Source: Erysipelotrichaceae bacterium
GTDB lineage: Bacteria > Bacillota_I > Bacilli_A > Erysipelotrichales > Coprobacillaceae
DNA: 59,093 nucleotides
Direction: 5' to 3'
Assembly: GCA_021201655.1 (NCBI GenBank)
Contig: JAJQEL010000033.1
Coordinates: forward strand, 1 to 59,093
Part shown: piece after piece, positions 44,217 to 56,387 of the stretch
Layout: every line of letters starts with the position of its first letter
Numbering within the stretch: position 1 is the stretch's first letter
Program-made: the position numbers and the translations under genes
The notes under the pieces: model-generated
The model's input: only the letters and a program-made list of their open reading frames with translations
Database searches by the model: none
What the model was told of the DNA's origin: nothing

Positions 44217-45137
44217 ATGATATATACGATTACTTTTAATCCATCTTTGGATTATATAATGCATGTTGATCATTTTGAATATGGTGAAACAAATAGATCA
44301 AAAAATGAAGAAATGTTTCCTGGTGGGAAAGGATTCAATGTTTCTACAATATTACATCGTCTAGGTTATGATAATACGGCTTTGGGTTTTAAAGCTGGTT
44401 TTAGTGGAGATGAGATTGTTAGAATGTTAGAAAAAAGAGGTTTTATCTTAGATTTAGTTAGCTTAGATGAAGGTTTTTCGCGTATTAATGTGAAAATGAA
44501 AAGCTCTAAGGAAACAGAAGTTAATGGTAATGGACCTGATATTCCAAAAGATAAATTAAATAAGCTCATGGATAAAATAGATCAAATCAGTGATGGAGAT
44601 ACACTTATTATGGCTGGAAGTATTCCATCAACTTTACCTAATGATATTTATGAACAAATAATGATTCGCCTGCAAAATAAAGATGTTAGAATCATTGTTG
44701 ATGCAACAAATGAACTATTACTCAAAGTTTTGCCTTATAAACCATTTTTAATCAAACCAAATCGTCGAGAATTAGAAGAAATATTTTCTGTATCAATCAC
44801 TAATCAAGATGATTTAATCAAATACGCATCAATGTTACAAGACAAAGGGGCTATTAATGTCTTAGTATCTCTTGGTGGAGATGGGGCCATGTTGATAGAT
44901 GAATACAAACATGTTTATCATGCTCCAGCAGCGAATGGAAAATTAATTAATTCTGTCGGTAGTGGTGATTCTATGGTAGCAGGCTTTTTAGCAGGCTATT
45001 TAAAGAATCATGATTATCAAGAGGCTATTCGTTTAGGGTCAGCATGTGGTGGTGCTACTGCCTTTTCATTTGATTTAGCGGAAAAATCGCTCATAGATGA
45101 GGTTTATGAAAGTATAAATGTTTCTTTGATACAATAA
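44217..45137 (+). CDS. PfkB-family hexose kinase, 1-phosphofructokinase-like
   Basis: 306 residues from ATG 44217 after ATAGGAGGAAGA. PfkB signatures GGKGFNVSTILHRLG and the C-terminal NSVGSGDSMVAGFLAGY (with the catalytic Asp) are clear. The family members 1-phosphofructokinase (FruK) and tagatose-6-phosphate kinase (LacC) are both possible; the N-terminal YTITFNPSLDYIM resembles the FruK/LacC branch. There is no adjacent fruA transporter or fruR, which are usual for fruK. Likely co-transcribed with the following ABC exporter genes or simply adjacent. Confidence 0.86.
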   Translation: MIYTITFNPSLDYIMHVDHFEYGETNRSKNEEMFPGGKGFNVSTILHRLGYDNTALGFKAGFSGDEIVRMLEKRGFILDLVSLDEGFSRINVKMKSSKETEVNGNGPDIPKDKLNKLMDKIDQISDGDTLIMAGSIPSTLPNDIYEQIMIRLQNKDVRIIVDATNELLLKVLPYKPFLIKPNRRELEEIFSVSITNQDDLIKYASMLQDKGAINVLVSLGGDGAMLIDEYKHVYHAPAANGKLINSVGSGDSMVAGFLAGYLKNHDYQEAIRLGSACGGATAFSFDLAEKSLIDEVYESINVSLIQ

Positions 45138-45156
45138 TTAAAAAGGGAATATGTTT

Positions 45157-45840
45157 ATGCAATTTGTGATTGAACATTTAAAAAAAGGATTTGAAGAAAA
45201 AGAAGTTTTAGTGGATATTGATTATACTTTTGAACAAGGTAAAATCTATGGGCTACTTGGTAGAAATGGGGCAGGAAAGACAACTTTATTTAACTGTTTA
45301 AATAGTGATTTGAACATTGAAATGGGGCGTTTTTACTTATATGATGGAGAAGAACATCCTGTTGATATACATAAGATTGGTTATGTAACTTCTACACCTA
45401 CTGTTCCTGAATTTTTAACAGGGAGAGAATTTTTACAATTCTTTATAGATATCAATAAAGATAATATTCAAGATTTAAAAACGATTGATGAATATTTTGA
45501 TATTGTTGGTATTAAGCAAGAAGACAGAGATAGACTATTAAAAGATTATAGTCATGGAATGGCCAATAAGATGCAAATGTTAGTTAATCTTATCTACAAT
45601 CCATTTATTCTATTATTAGATGAACCTTTAACTTCATTAGATATTGTTGCAGCTGATGAAATGAAACATATATTAAAAAATATTAGAGAAGACCATATTT
45701 TGATATTGTCAACTCATATAATGGAATTAGCGATGGAGATGTGTGACGAAATCGTTATATTAAATCATGGTGTCTTGCAAAAAGCTGAAAGAGATCAGGA
45801 TAAAATTATTGCTAAGCTTAAGGATGAAGATTATGTTTAA
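45157..45840 (+). CDS. ABC transporter ATP-binding protein
   Basis: 227 residues. Walker A GLLGRNGAGKTTL, Q-loop region, signature YSHGMANKMQ (variant of LSGGQ) and Walker B ILLLDEPLTSLD, with the H-loop STHIMELA. ATG 45157 gives nine bases from AAAGGG; ATG 45151 is also possible. The partner is the following permease, whose ATG lies within its last codons. The pair resembles ABC-2 or EcsAB-like exporters; substrate not deducible. Confidence 0.9.
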   Translation: MQFVIEHLKKGFEEKEVLVDIDYTFEQGKIYGLLGRNGAGKTTLFNCLNSDLNIEMGRFYLYDGEEHPVDIHKIGYVTSTPTVPEFLTGREFLQFFIDINKDNIQDLKTIDEYFDIVGIKQEDRDRLLKDYSHGMANKMQMLVNLIYNPFILLLDEPLTSLDIVAADEMKHILKNIREDHILILSTHIMELAMEMCDEIVILNHGVLQKAERDQDKIIAKLKDEDYV

Positions 45841-47362
45841 TACATTTAAACAGTCATGGAAACTCTCAATGACATATAAAATGAATCATTTTATCTACAT
45901 ATTAAAGAATACACCCATTATTAAACATATGCTACCTATAAATCTATATGCCAATAAAACATTAAAGAATGTATGTACAATTATTTCTATTATATTAGAT
46001 ACTGTAGTTTTTATTTTAAGAAAAGTTTTATATATATTGGTTTTTATCGTGTTACCATTTATTTTATTAGATAAGCCTGATTATGCATTTCTTTGGGTAG
46101 TATTCTTTTTATCGTTAGTAGGAGCCTTGATGCATAATTATGATCTAGATAGTAGTGAAGATAAATATTATGCTTTAATACTTATGCGTATGGACGCATA
46201 TAAGTATGTGATGTCTACAACCATCTTTTATATGCTTAGTACATTCATTGGTTTTTTTATATGTTTGTATTTTATTAATGATCCATTGCAGGCTTTTATT
46301 ACTTCATTGATGATAGTAGGTATGAAATCATTCATATTAGCTATTAAGATATATTTATATAATCGATATAATATTGATACGATTCAAACAGGTTGTACAA
46401 TTATAGCAGCAATCTTATTTATTATTGGATATTTAACATTCTATTTTGATTATTATCTATCATTATCCATGATTAATAATATCAGTTACATATTTATTGT
46501 ATTAGGAATGCTCGGAATTATATATCTCTATAAATTTAATCATTATCTCAATATCTATAAACATATATTTAATAATAAGGATTTTGATGTTAATCAAATC
46601 AATGAAAAAGCTTATTTGGAACGTATAGAAAATAAACAGGTTACATCTTCTAAACATGGTTTTGAAATGATGCATGATTTATTTATGAAACGTCACCATA
46701 AGGCATTATGGCATATGACATATATTAAATGTATTATTTGTGGCGTTGTTGCCTGTGTTGCTTTATCAATATTCATTTTTATACCTGATATTGCTGATAT
46801 CATTGCAGAAGCTTCCGTAGATGTGGTTAATGCCTTACCTTTTTTTCTATTTGTTTTATATATACTTAATAATACTGAAGATGTTACAAGAACAATGTTC
46901 TCTAATTGTGATCATTCTTTATTGAATTATACCTTCTACAGAGAACCTAAGAATTTATTACATTTGTTTTCTATTAGACTTAAGGAATTGATTATGATGA
47001 ATAGTACTTATTCATTCATAATAGCGATTGCTTATGCATTGATACTATATTTTTGTCATAATCCATTCTATTATTCTTTGATAGCATTTGTTTCAATTAT
47101 GTGTATGTCTATTTTCTTTACTATTCATTATTTAACTCTTTATTATCTCATGCAGCCTTTTGATAAAAATAAAGAAATAGTAAAACCAGCCTATACAATA
47201 GTGACTTCTTTAACGTATTTATTTTGTTACTATATGATGGATTTGAATTTATCAGTGATTCATTTTGGTATTACGATGATTGCTTTTGATATTATTTATT
47301 GTGCTATTGCATGTTTACTGGTTTATCGTTTTAGCGTGAAAACGTTTAGAATTAACTCTTGA
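45833..47362 (+). CDS. ABC transporter permease
   Basis: 509 residues from ATG 45833, which overlaps the ATPase gene by 8 bases; longer in-frame starts lie inside that gene. About ten to twelve hydrophobic segments, no conserved catalytic motif. It is rich in Ile, Phe and Tyr and has a cytosolic stretch around SSKHGFEMMHDLFMKRHHK. Forms the membrane part of the exporter with the ATP-binding protein just upstream. The cargo is unknown. Confidence 0.82.
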   Translation: MFNTFKQSWKLSMTYKMNHFIYILKNTPIIKHMLPINLYANKTLKNVCTIISIILDTVVFILRKVLYILVFIVLPFILLDKPDYAFLWVVFFLSLVGALMHNYDLDSSEDKYYALILMRMDAYKYVMSTTIFYMLSTFIGFFICLYFINDPLQAFITSLMIVGMKSFILAIKIYLYNRYNIDTIQTGCTIIAAILFIIGYLTFYFDYYLSLSMINNISYIFIVLGMLGIIYLYKFNHYLNIYKHIFNNKDFDVNQINEKAYLERIENKQVTSSKHGFEMMHDLFMKRHHKALWHMTYIKCIICGVVACVALSIFIFIPDIADIIAEASVDVVNALPFFLFVLYILNNTEDVTRTMFSNCDHSLLNYTFYREPKNLLHLFSIRLKELIMMNSTYSFIIAIAYALILYFCHNPFYYSLIAFVSIMCMSIFFTIHYLTLYYLMQPFDKNKEIVKPAYTIVTSLTYLFCYYMMDLNLSVIHFGITMIAFDIIYCAIACLLVYRFSVKTFRINS

Positions 47363-47406
47363 GTTATGCTATAATTCAAGTTACAATATGACTGGAGGTG
47401 CTAGAT

Positions 47407-49563
47407 ATGGATTTAGATAAATATTTGAATAAAAATCAAAAAGAAGCAGCAACATATTTAGCCTCTAATTTACGTATTGTGGCAGGGGCAGGTAGTGGAA
47501 AAACAAGAGTTATTACTTATCGTATTGCTTATTTAATTGAAGATGTTGGCATAGAACCTTATCGTATACTTGCGATTACATTTACTAATAAAGCAGCTAA
47601 TGAAATGAAAGAACGTGTTATTAATTTATTAGGAGATTATGCTAGTGGAGCAACTTTATGTACAATTCACTCTTTATGTGTCAGAATACTTAGAAGACAT
47701 ATTAATGCTTTAGGTTATCCACAAAATTTTATTATTATTGATGAAGAAGATCAAAAATCTTTATTAAAAAAATTATGCAAAGAAAAAGAAATTGATAATA
47801 AGACGATTACTATTAAAAGTCTTATTCAATATATATCAACCCAAAAAAATAATCGTATATCACCTAGTTTGGCTTATGATTTTGCAGAAGATTTTACTGC
47901 AGATCAACAAAAAGCAGTTATATATGAAGCTTACGAAGATTATAATAAAGAACATTTTATGCTGGATTTCGATGATCTTCTATTAAAGACTTTAGAATTA
48001 TTTGAAGATTATCCTGATATCTTAGAATATTGGCAAAGACGTTATCAATATATTCATGTTGATGAGTTTCAGGATGTGAGTACTATTGATTATAATATTA
48101 TTCGTTTTCTTTCTGAAAAGGCTATATTATGTGTTGTTGGAGATCCTGATCAGACTATTTATTCATTTAGAGGTTCAGATGTTAATTTTATTATGAATTT
48201 TGAAAGTGATTATGAAGATGTTAAAACAGTGATATTAGATCGTAATTATCGTTCTACTCAGTCTATTTTGGATGTATCCAATCATCTTATTAAAAATAAT
48301 CATAATCGTGTTGATAAGGATTTATATACATTGTCTGATGAAGGTAATATGATTCACCATTATTGTGCAGTAGATGAAGATAATGAGGCAACTTATGTTA
48401 TTGATACTATTGAAGATATGATTCATAATGATAATTGTAAAGAAAGCGATTTTGCGATTCTTTATCGTGCTAACTATCTATCTCGTACATTTGAACAAAA
48501 GCTTATTCAAAGACATATTCATTATAAGATATTTGGTGGCTTGAAATTCTTTAATCGTAAAGAGGTTAAAGATGCTTTAAGTTATATTCGTTTAATGGTC
48601 AATGGCGATGATTTGTCTTTTGAACGTATTGTAAATGTGCCATCTCGTGGCGTTGGTGCAAAAACATTAGAAAAAATACAATTAAAAGCTATTGAACAAA
48701 GTATGAGTGATTATGATGCATTATGTTTTTATTCTAATGAGATTGGTTTATCGGCTAAAGCAAAAAAAGCGCTTGTTCAATTTATTAAAAGTATTGAAAA
48801 AGCTAAACAATCTGATTTACCTTTACCAGAAGTTTTTGAGGAATTATTAAATGATGTTGGGTATATGCAGATGCTTAAAAATGATAATGATGATAATCGT
48901 ATTGCTAATATTATGGAATTAAAGAATTCGATAGCTAATTATATGGATACTCATGAGGAAACGGCGACTTTTGAGAATTATTTACAAGATATTGCGTTAT
49001 ATACATCCCAGGATGATATAGACAATCGAGATTATGTATCACTTATGAGTATTCATATGGCAAAAGGTTTGGAATTTAATTATGTGTTTGTAGTGGGCTG
49101 TTCACAACAAATTTTCCCTAGTCCAAGAAGCTTAATGGAAGCTGGAGAAGATGGAATGGAAGAAGAAAGACGATTGGCTTATGTGGCTTTTACTAGAGCA
49201 AAAAAAGAATTGTTTATTACTGAAAATACGGGATATAGTTATGTGAATCAATCAGCTAAGACTGGTTCCCAGTTTATAAAAGAATTAGGTAATGAACATG
49301 TCGAACATATTGGGCAAAATAGGCATGATTTATATGATGATATCGTTAAACAAATGGATAATAAAACTATCGAAACAAATAAGCCTATACATACAAGTAA
49401 TGATCAAGATTATCATATAGGTGAATTAGTGATGCATGATGTTTTTGGTAAAGGTGTTGTTATAAAAGTTCAAGCAAAAAGTGTTGATGTGGCATTTGCG
49501 ATGCCATATGGTATTAAGACAGTACAAGCAACGCATCCAGCGTTAAAAAAGATTATCAATTGA
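47407..49563 (+). CDS. pcrA: ATP-dependent DNA helicase PcrA/UvrD family
   Basis: 718 residues from ATG 47407; the GTG at 47398 overlaps GGAGGTG itself. Superfamily 1 motifs: GAGSGKTRVITYRIAYL (I), TFTNKAANEMKER (Ia), DEFQDVSTID (II), GDPDQTIYSFRGSD (III) and MSIHMAKGLEFNYVF with AFTRAKKELFI. It unwinds DNA in the 3'-5' sense in repair and replication restart. The C-terminal tail ends in a Tudor-like region (HDVFGKGVVIKVQ). A -10 TATAAT with TGC sits at 47370-47375. pcrA-ligA-camS-gatCAB order is also found in staphylococci; here cca is inserted. Confidence 0.96.
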   Translation: MDLDKYLNKNQKEAATYLASNLRIVAGAGSGKTRVITYRIAYLIEDVGIEPYRILAITFTNKAANEMKERVINLLGDYASGATLCTIHSLCVRILRRHINALGYPQNFIIIDEEDQKSLLKKLCKEKEIDNKTITIKSLIQYISTQKNNRISPSLAYDFAEDFTADQQKAVIYEAYEDYNKEHFMLDFDDLLLKTLELFEDYPDILEYWQRRYQYIHVDEFQDVSTIDYNIIRFLSEKAILCVVGDPDQTIYSFRGSDVNFIMNFESDYEDVKTVILDRNYRSTQSILDVSNHLIKNNHNRVDKDLYTLSDEGNMIHHYCAVDEDNEATYVIDTIEDMIHNDNCKESDFAILYRANYLSRTFEQKLIQRHIHYKIFGGLKFFNRKEVKDALSYIRLMVNGDDLSFERIVNVPSRGVGAKTLEKIQLKAIEQSMSDYDALCFYSNEIGLSAKAKKALVQFIKSIEKAKQSDLPLPEVFEELLNDVGYMQMLKNDNDDNRIANIMELKNSIANYMDTHEETATFENYLQDIALYTSQDDIDNRDYVSLMSIHMAKGLEFNYVFVVGCSQQIFPSPRSLMEAGEDGMEEERRLAYVAFTRAKKELFITENTGYSYVNQSAKTGSQFIKELGNEHVEHIGQNRHDLYDDIVKQMDNKTIETNKPIHTSNDQDYHIGELVMHDVFGKGVVIKVQAKSVDVAFAMPYGIKTVQATHPALKKIIN

Positions 49564-49573
49564 TAATCTTTTT
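49546..49573 (+). terminator. Palindromic hairpin at pcrA stop codon
   Basis: GATTATCA / TGATAATC with TTTTT behind it, a nearly full palindrome that includes the TGA stop. Probably a leaky terminator before cca. Confidence 0.65.
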
Positions 49574-49593
49574 GATATAAAGGAGGAAATCGT

Positions 49594-50994
49594 ATGTTAG
49601 ATAAAATAGAAGTACCCCCATTAGCTGATAAGGTGTTTCAGGATATTATGAGTCATGGTGGTAAAGTTTATATTGTTGGGGGAACAGTGAGAGATTTTGT
49701 GTTAAGTCAAATGAATCAGCAACAATTAACTAATAAAGATATAGATTTAGAAATATATCATTTATCTTATGATGAATTAAAAAATATCTTATCCAAATAT
49801 GGTAAAGTGAATACATACGGTAAAAGCTTTGCTATATTAGCTTTGCATTCTCTTCCTGGCTATGATTTTGCCTTGCCACGTAAAGAAACAAAAACAGGTA
49901 ATAAACATCAGGACTTTGATGTCATCATAGATAGTGAATTACCATTAGAAAAAGCAGTGGAAAGACGAGATGTCACCATGAATGCTTTAATGTATGACTA
50001 TCAAAATCATGAAATTATTGATTTGGTAGGCGGTATTGATGATATACATCATCATTGTATTAGGATGGTTAATAAACAAACATTTAGGGAAGATCCCTTA
50101 AGAATTCTTAGAATTGCTCATTTTATTGCTCGTTTTGAAATGGATGTTGATGAAGAAACGAAACAATATTGTCAAGAAATGGTACAACAAGGAATGTTAG
50201 AAGATTTAAGTAGTGAAAGAATATATGAAGAATATAAGAAAATCCTGATGTCCAATCATCCTTCTTTAGGATTTGAATTTCTAAAAGATATTGCTGCTTT
50301 ACCATTTTATCTCAAAAATTTAGTCAATTGTTATCAACGTCCGGATTATCATCCTGAAGGGGATGTCTTTAACCATACTATGTTAGTATTAGACCTAGCA
50401 GCCACTTGTAAGCAATATTCACATTATCCCGAAGCATTTATGTGGTCAGCTTTGTTACATGATATAGGTAAACCTATGGTTACTAATAGTGATGGTCAAG
50501 CTTTACGACATGAGCTGGCAGGCTTAGATGTATTTAAGCAAGTCACCATTATTAATAATAAAAAGATGCGTGAATATATTAAAGCTATGATTTATTATCA
50601 TATGTATTTAATGATTTTATCTCGAGGAAAATCTCGAGATATGAAATATCTCAAGTTTCTCAAAAAGATTGAGAATATTAAAGATGGAGGATATTTTTGT
50701 ATAGAGGATTTAATGCTTATGACGATATGTGATTATTTTGGTAGAGGTTATAACGATCCTCAGCAATATGAACAGTTTTTAAGTTATATGAATGATAAAA
50801 TGACACGTTTAGGTAAGCGTGCATGGGAGCCGATTATTACTGGACAGGATTTAATTGAAAATGGCTTTAAAGATCATCAAAGATATGGTGAAATATTAGA
50901 AAAAGCATATCATATGCAACTTCAGTCTATGTCCAAAGAGAAAATCATTGAATTACTCAAACGTGATGAAAGAAAATATGGTGGATTATCATGA
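49594..50994 (+). CDS. cca: CCA tRNA nucleotidyltransferase with HD domain
   Basis: 466 residues, class II. GGTVRDFVL and KDIDLEIY form the active site; RRDVTMNALMYD and EDPLRILRIAHFIARF are conserved head and neck elements. The C-terminal HD domain is indicated by HTMLVLDLA and LLHDIGKP. It adds CCA to tRNA 3' ends; the HD part is a phosphohydrolase in E. coli. A remnant of a second, unrelated nucleotidyltransferase gene starts inside its stop region. It is preceded by AAAGGAGGAAATCGT. Confidence 0.93.
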   Translation: MLDKIEVPPLADKVFQDIMSHGGKVYIVGGTVRDFVLSQMNQQQLTNKDIDLEIYHLSYDELKNILSKYGKVNTYGKSFAILALHSLPGYDFALPRKETKTGNKHQDFDVIIDSELPLEKAVERRDVTMNALMYDYQNHEIIDLVGGIDDIHHHCIRMVNKQTFREDPLRILRIAHFIARFEMDVDEETKQYCQEMVQQGMLEDLSSERIYEEYKKILMSNHPSLGFEFLKDIAALPFYLKNLVNCYQRPDYHPEGDVFNHTMLVLDLAATCKQYSHYPEAFMWSALLHDIGKPMVTNSDGQALRHELAGLDVFKQVTIINNKKMREYIKAMIYYHMYLMILSRGKSRDMKYLKFLKKIENIKDGGYFCIEDLMLMTICDYFGRGYNDPQQYEQFLSYMNDKMTRLGKRAWEPIITGQDLIENGFKDHQRYGEILEKAYHMQLQSMSKEKIIELLKRDERKYGGLS

Positions 50995-51388
50995 ATATCT
51001 TAAATAATTTGAATGATAGATATACTTATATATAACAACTTTATCCTGATAATTCTTTCTTTGGTATCTTTTTAAGAGACAGTCAAAATTACGGTTTGGA
51101 TATTTATAATGATAACTATCAAAGTGATATTGATACTGTAGCTTTTATCATTCTCACACTACATGATCTTATTAATAAAACGACATTTAATAAAGAAATA
51201 ATGTATTTAGATCATTCTCATATTGAACTAAAAGACATTCGTGATTTAGGATTGTTTATCTTAAAGCAAATCAAACCTATATTGAATTAATCAATACTGA
51301 TTACTATATCATTAATAAGACTTATCAGTCTTATTATAATGAAATAAATAATCAATGTAATGATTTAATTCCAATTTTAGATTCTTAA
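50991..51388 (+). pseudogene. Remnant of a nucleotidyltransferase-like gene
   Basis: ATG 50991 overlaps the cca stop as ATGA. The frame has TAA at 51033-51035, continues with FFGIFLRDSQNYGLDIYND, then QSDIDTVAFI, and stops at 51288-51290. One extra A in TTAAAG (51261-51266) would continue it with AYIELINTDYYIINKTYQ-like sequence (NQTYIELINTDYY) to 51388. The GSQNYG...SDIDT pattern is that of Pol-beta nucleotidyltransferases; here the first Gly is Asp. It is about 130 residues, far shorter than relatives, so it is a dead, truncated gene. The gene-free stretch to ligA (51389-51569) holds a terminator and promoter. Confidence 0.6.
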
Positions 51389-51432
51389 AGTAACTATTTC
51401 TTACCCTCTTGAAATAGTTTATCATTTCTTAA

Positions 51433-51464
51433 ACAGATTATAGTTTATACTATAGTCTGTTTTT
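51433..51464 (+). terminator. Terminator before ligA
   Basis: ACAGATTATAGT / ACTATAGTCTGT, 12-base stem with one G-T pair and a four-base loop, followed by TTTTA. Confidence 0.82.
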
Positions 51465-51557
51465 ATATAACATGAATTTTTTAAAATGTGGAGATTCATA
51501 TTTTTTTAGTGTTTATAGTTTTATTCGATAAATATTTTTGCTATAATTGAAAAATGA

Positions 51558-54640
<3,083 letters not shown>

Positions 54641-54651
54641 GAGGTATTCAT

Positions 54652-54942
54652 ATGAATGATACCGAAAAAATGCTTAAAAAACTAGGATTAAGAACAATGT
54701 TTGATATTAGCGATGAAGAAATGCCAGCATTGGTAGAAGAATACAATATTTTTATGAGTCATGTTAAGGCATTGGAAGCTATTGATACTTCAAATGTTGA
54801 ACCATTAGCATTTCCATATGAAATTGAAACAACATTTTTAAGAGAAGATATTGCTGATCATACTATTTCTCGAGAAGATGCTTTAAAAAATACAAAATGT
54901 GTTAAAGATAATCAAATAAAGGTACCTAAGGTGGTGATCTAA
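54652..54942 (+). CDS. gatC: Asp-tRNA(Asn)/Glu-tRNA(Gln) amidotransferase subunit C
   Basis: 96 residues. GatC-type small subunit with FDISDEEMPALVEEYNIFMSH and the conserved LREDI near residue 62. It wraps between GatA and GatB and stabilises the complex. It is directly followed by gatA, with no gap between the stop and ATG, and belongs to the ligA-camS-gatCAB unit. Divergence from E. faecalis-type GatC is considerable but the position leaves little doubt. Confidence 0.9.
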   Translation: MNDTEKMLKKLGLRTMFDISDEEMPALVEEYNIFMSHVKALEAIDTSNVEPLAFPYEIETTFLREDIADHTISREDALKNTKCVKDNQIKVPKVVI

Positions 54943-56385
54943 ATGATTACTTATAGTATTGAAGAATTACATCAATTGTTTAAAACTAAACGATTAGATC
55001 CAAAGACTTATTATGATGACTTATTTAAAGAAGTTGACTTTCAACAAAAAAGATTGAATGCCTTTGTTACTATAACTAAAGATAAATGTTATGAAGACTT
55101 AAATAAAGCGGATTTTCATTCCTTATTAAGTGGCATTCCCTATGTCTTAAAAGATAACTATAATACAAAAGGCATACTTACTACAGCTTCTAGTAAAATG
55201 CTAGCTGATTATGTTCCTGTATATGATGCTCATGTGGTTGATTTATTATATAATGCTGGTAGCTGTTTAGTTGGTAAAGCATCGCTGGATGAATTAGCGA
55301 TGGGTGGAACCAATAAGTCTGCCTTAACAGGTCCTGTATTTAATCCTTGGGACTCTACGCGTATTGCCGGAGGATCTTCTGGAGGAAGTGCTGCAGCTGT
55401 AGCAAGTGGATTAGTACCTTTTGCCTTAGGAAGTGATACAGGTGATTCTATTAGAAAACCTGCTGGATATTGTGGCGTTGTTGGCTTTAAGCCGACATGG
55501 GGACGTATTTCTCGTTACGGTGTTATTCCCTATGCTTCTTCGTTAGATACATTAGGTGCATTTACAAGAAATGTAAGAGATATGTGTATTGTTACAGAAG
55601 CAATAGCAGGCAGAGATGAAAGAGATATGACATCTTCTATAAAACCTGTTCCACATTATTTGAATCATTTAACAGATGATATATCAAATTTGAAAATTGC
55701 GGTATTAACTTCTGTTTCTAATGAAATCAGAAATCCTGATATTAAAGCCAATTTTAATGAAGTTGTTAAGACTTTTAAAAAATTAGGAGCTACAGTCGAA
55801 AATGTCACCATGCCTAGGGAACTTATGCGTACCTTATTACCAACTTATACGATCATTGCTAATAGTGAAGCTACAAGCAATCATTCATGTTTGGATGGTA
55901 TTAAATATGGTGATAGACAAGAGGGTACTTCAACTGATGAAGTCATGATTAATTCACGTACTGATGGGTTTGGGGATCTTGTCAAAAGACGTTTTATTTT
56001 AGGCAATCTTGCTCTAGCAACTGAAAATCAGGAACGAATGTTTCGCAAAGCCCAACGTGTTAGACGTTTAATAGTTGAGGAAATGAATAAAATTTATGAA
56101 GATTATGATATTATACTTACTCCTAATTGTGGAAGTATTGCTCCTAAAATAGATGAAGCCAATGATGATCGTTTAAGTGATGAATATCTTATCTTAGAAA
56201 ATCATTTATGCTTAGGTAATTTTGCAGGAACACCATCACTTTCTTTGCCTTCGGGTTTTGTTGATGGTATGCCAATTGCCGTTAATATTATGGGACGTCT
56301 TTTTGCAGAACAGACAATATTGAATTGTGCTTATGCCTTAGAAAAAGCTTTAGGGTTTGCAAATCAATATTCCAGGGAGGGATAG
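54943..56385 (+). CDS. gatA: Amidotransferase subunit A
   Basis: 480 residues. Amidase signature: catalytic Lys in GIPYVLKDNYNTKG, cis-Ser in AGGSSGGSAAAVASG, and nucleophile Ser in GSDTGDSIRKPAGYCG. The last motif has GDS where Bacillus has GGS; the Ser is kept. The subunit releases ammonia from glutamine, which tunnels to GatB to amidate Glu-tRNA(Gln) or Asp-tRNA(Asn). The gene ends two bases before gatB. It implies that glutaminyl-tRNA is made by the transamidation route. Confidence 0.96.
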   Translation: MITYSIEELHQLFKTKRLDPKTYYDDLFKEVDFQQKRLNAFVTITKDKCYEDLNKADFHSLLSGIPYVLKDNYNTKGILTTASSKMLADYVPVYDAHVVDLLYNAGSCLVGKASLDELAMGGTNKSALTGPVFNPWDSTRIAGGSSGGSAAAVASGLVPFALGSDTGDSIRKPAGYCGVVGFKPTWGRISRYGVIPYASSLDTLGAFTRNVRDMCIVTEAIAGRDERDMTSSIKPVPHYLNHLTDDISNLKIAVLTSVSNEIRNPDIKANFNEVVKTFKKLGATVENVTMPRELMRTLLPTYTIIANSEATSNHSCLDGIKYGDRQEGTSTDEVMINSRTDGFGDLVKRRFILGNLALATENQERMFRKAQRVRRLIVEEMNKIYEDYDIILTPNCGSIAPKIDEANDDRLSDEYLILENHLCLGNFAGTPSLSLPSGFVDGMPIAVNIMGRLFAEQTILNCAYALEKALGFANQYSREG

Positions 56386-56387
56386 AT

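Noticed and set aside
25797-51388. TAA re-assigned to a sense codon
   Set aside because: Most core genes end with TAA at the expected place, so the in-frame TAA in trmB, the DinB-like gene and the nucleotidyltransferase remnant are lesions or errors.
55436-55480. GatA GDS motif as a loss-of-function mutation
   Set aside because: The nucleophile Ser, cis-Ser and Lys are all kept, and the variant is likely lineage typical.
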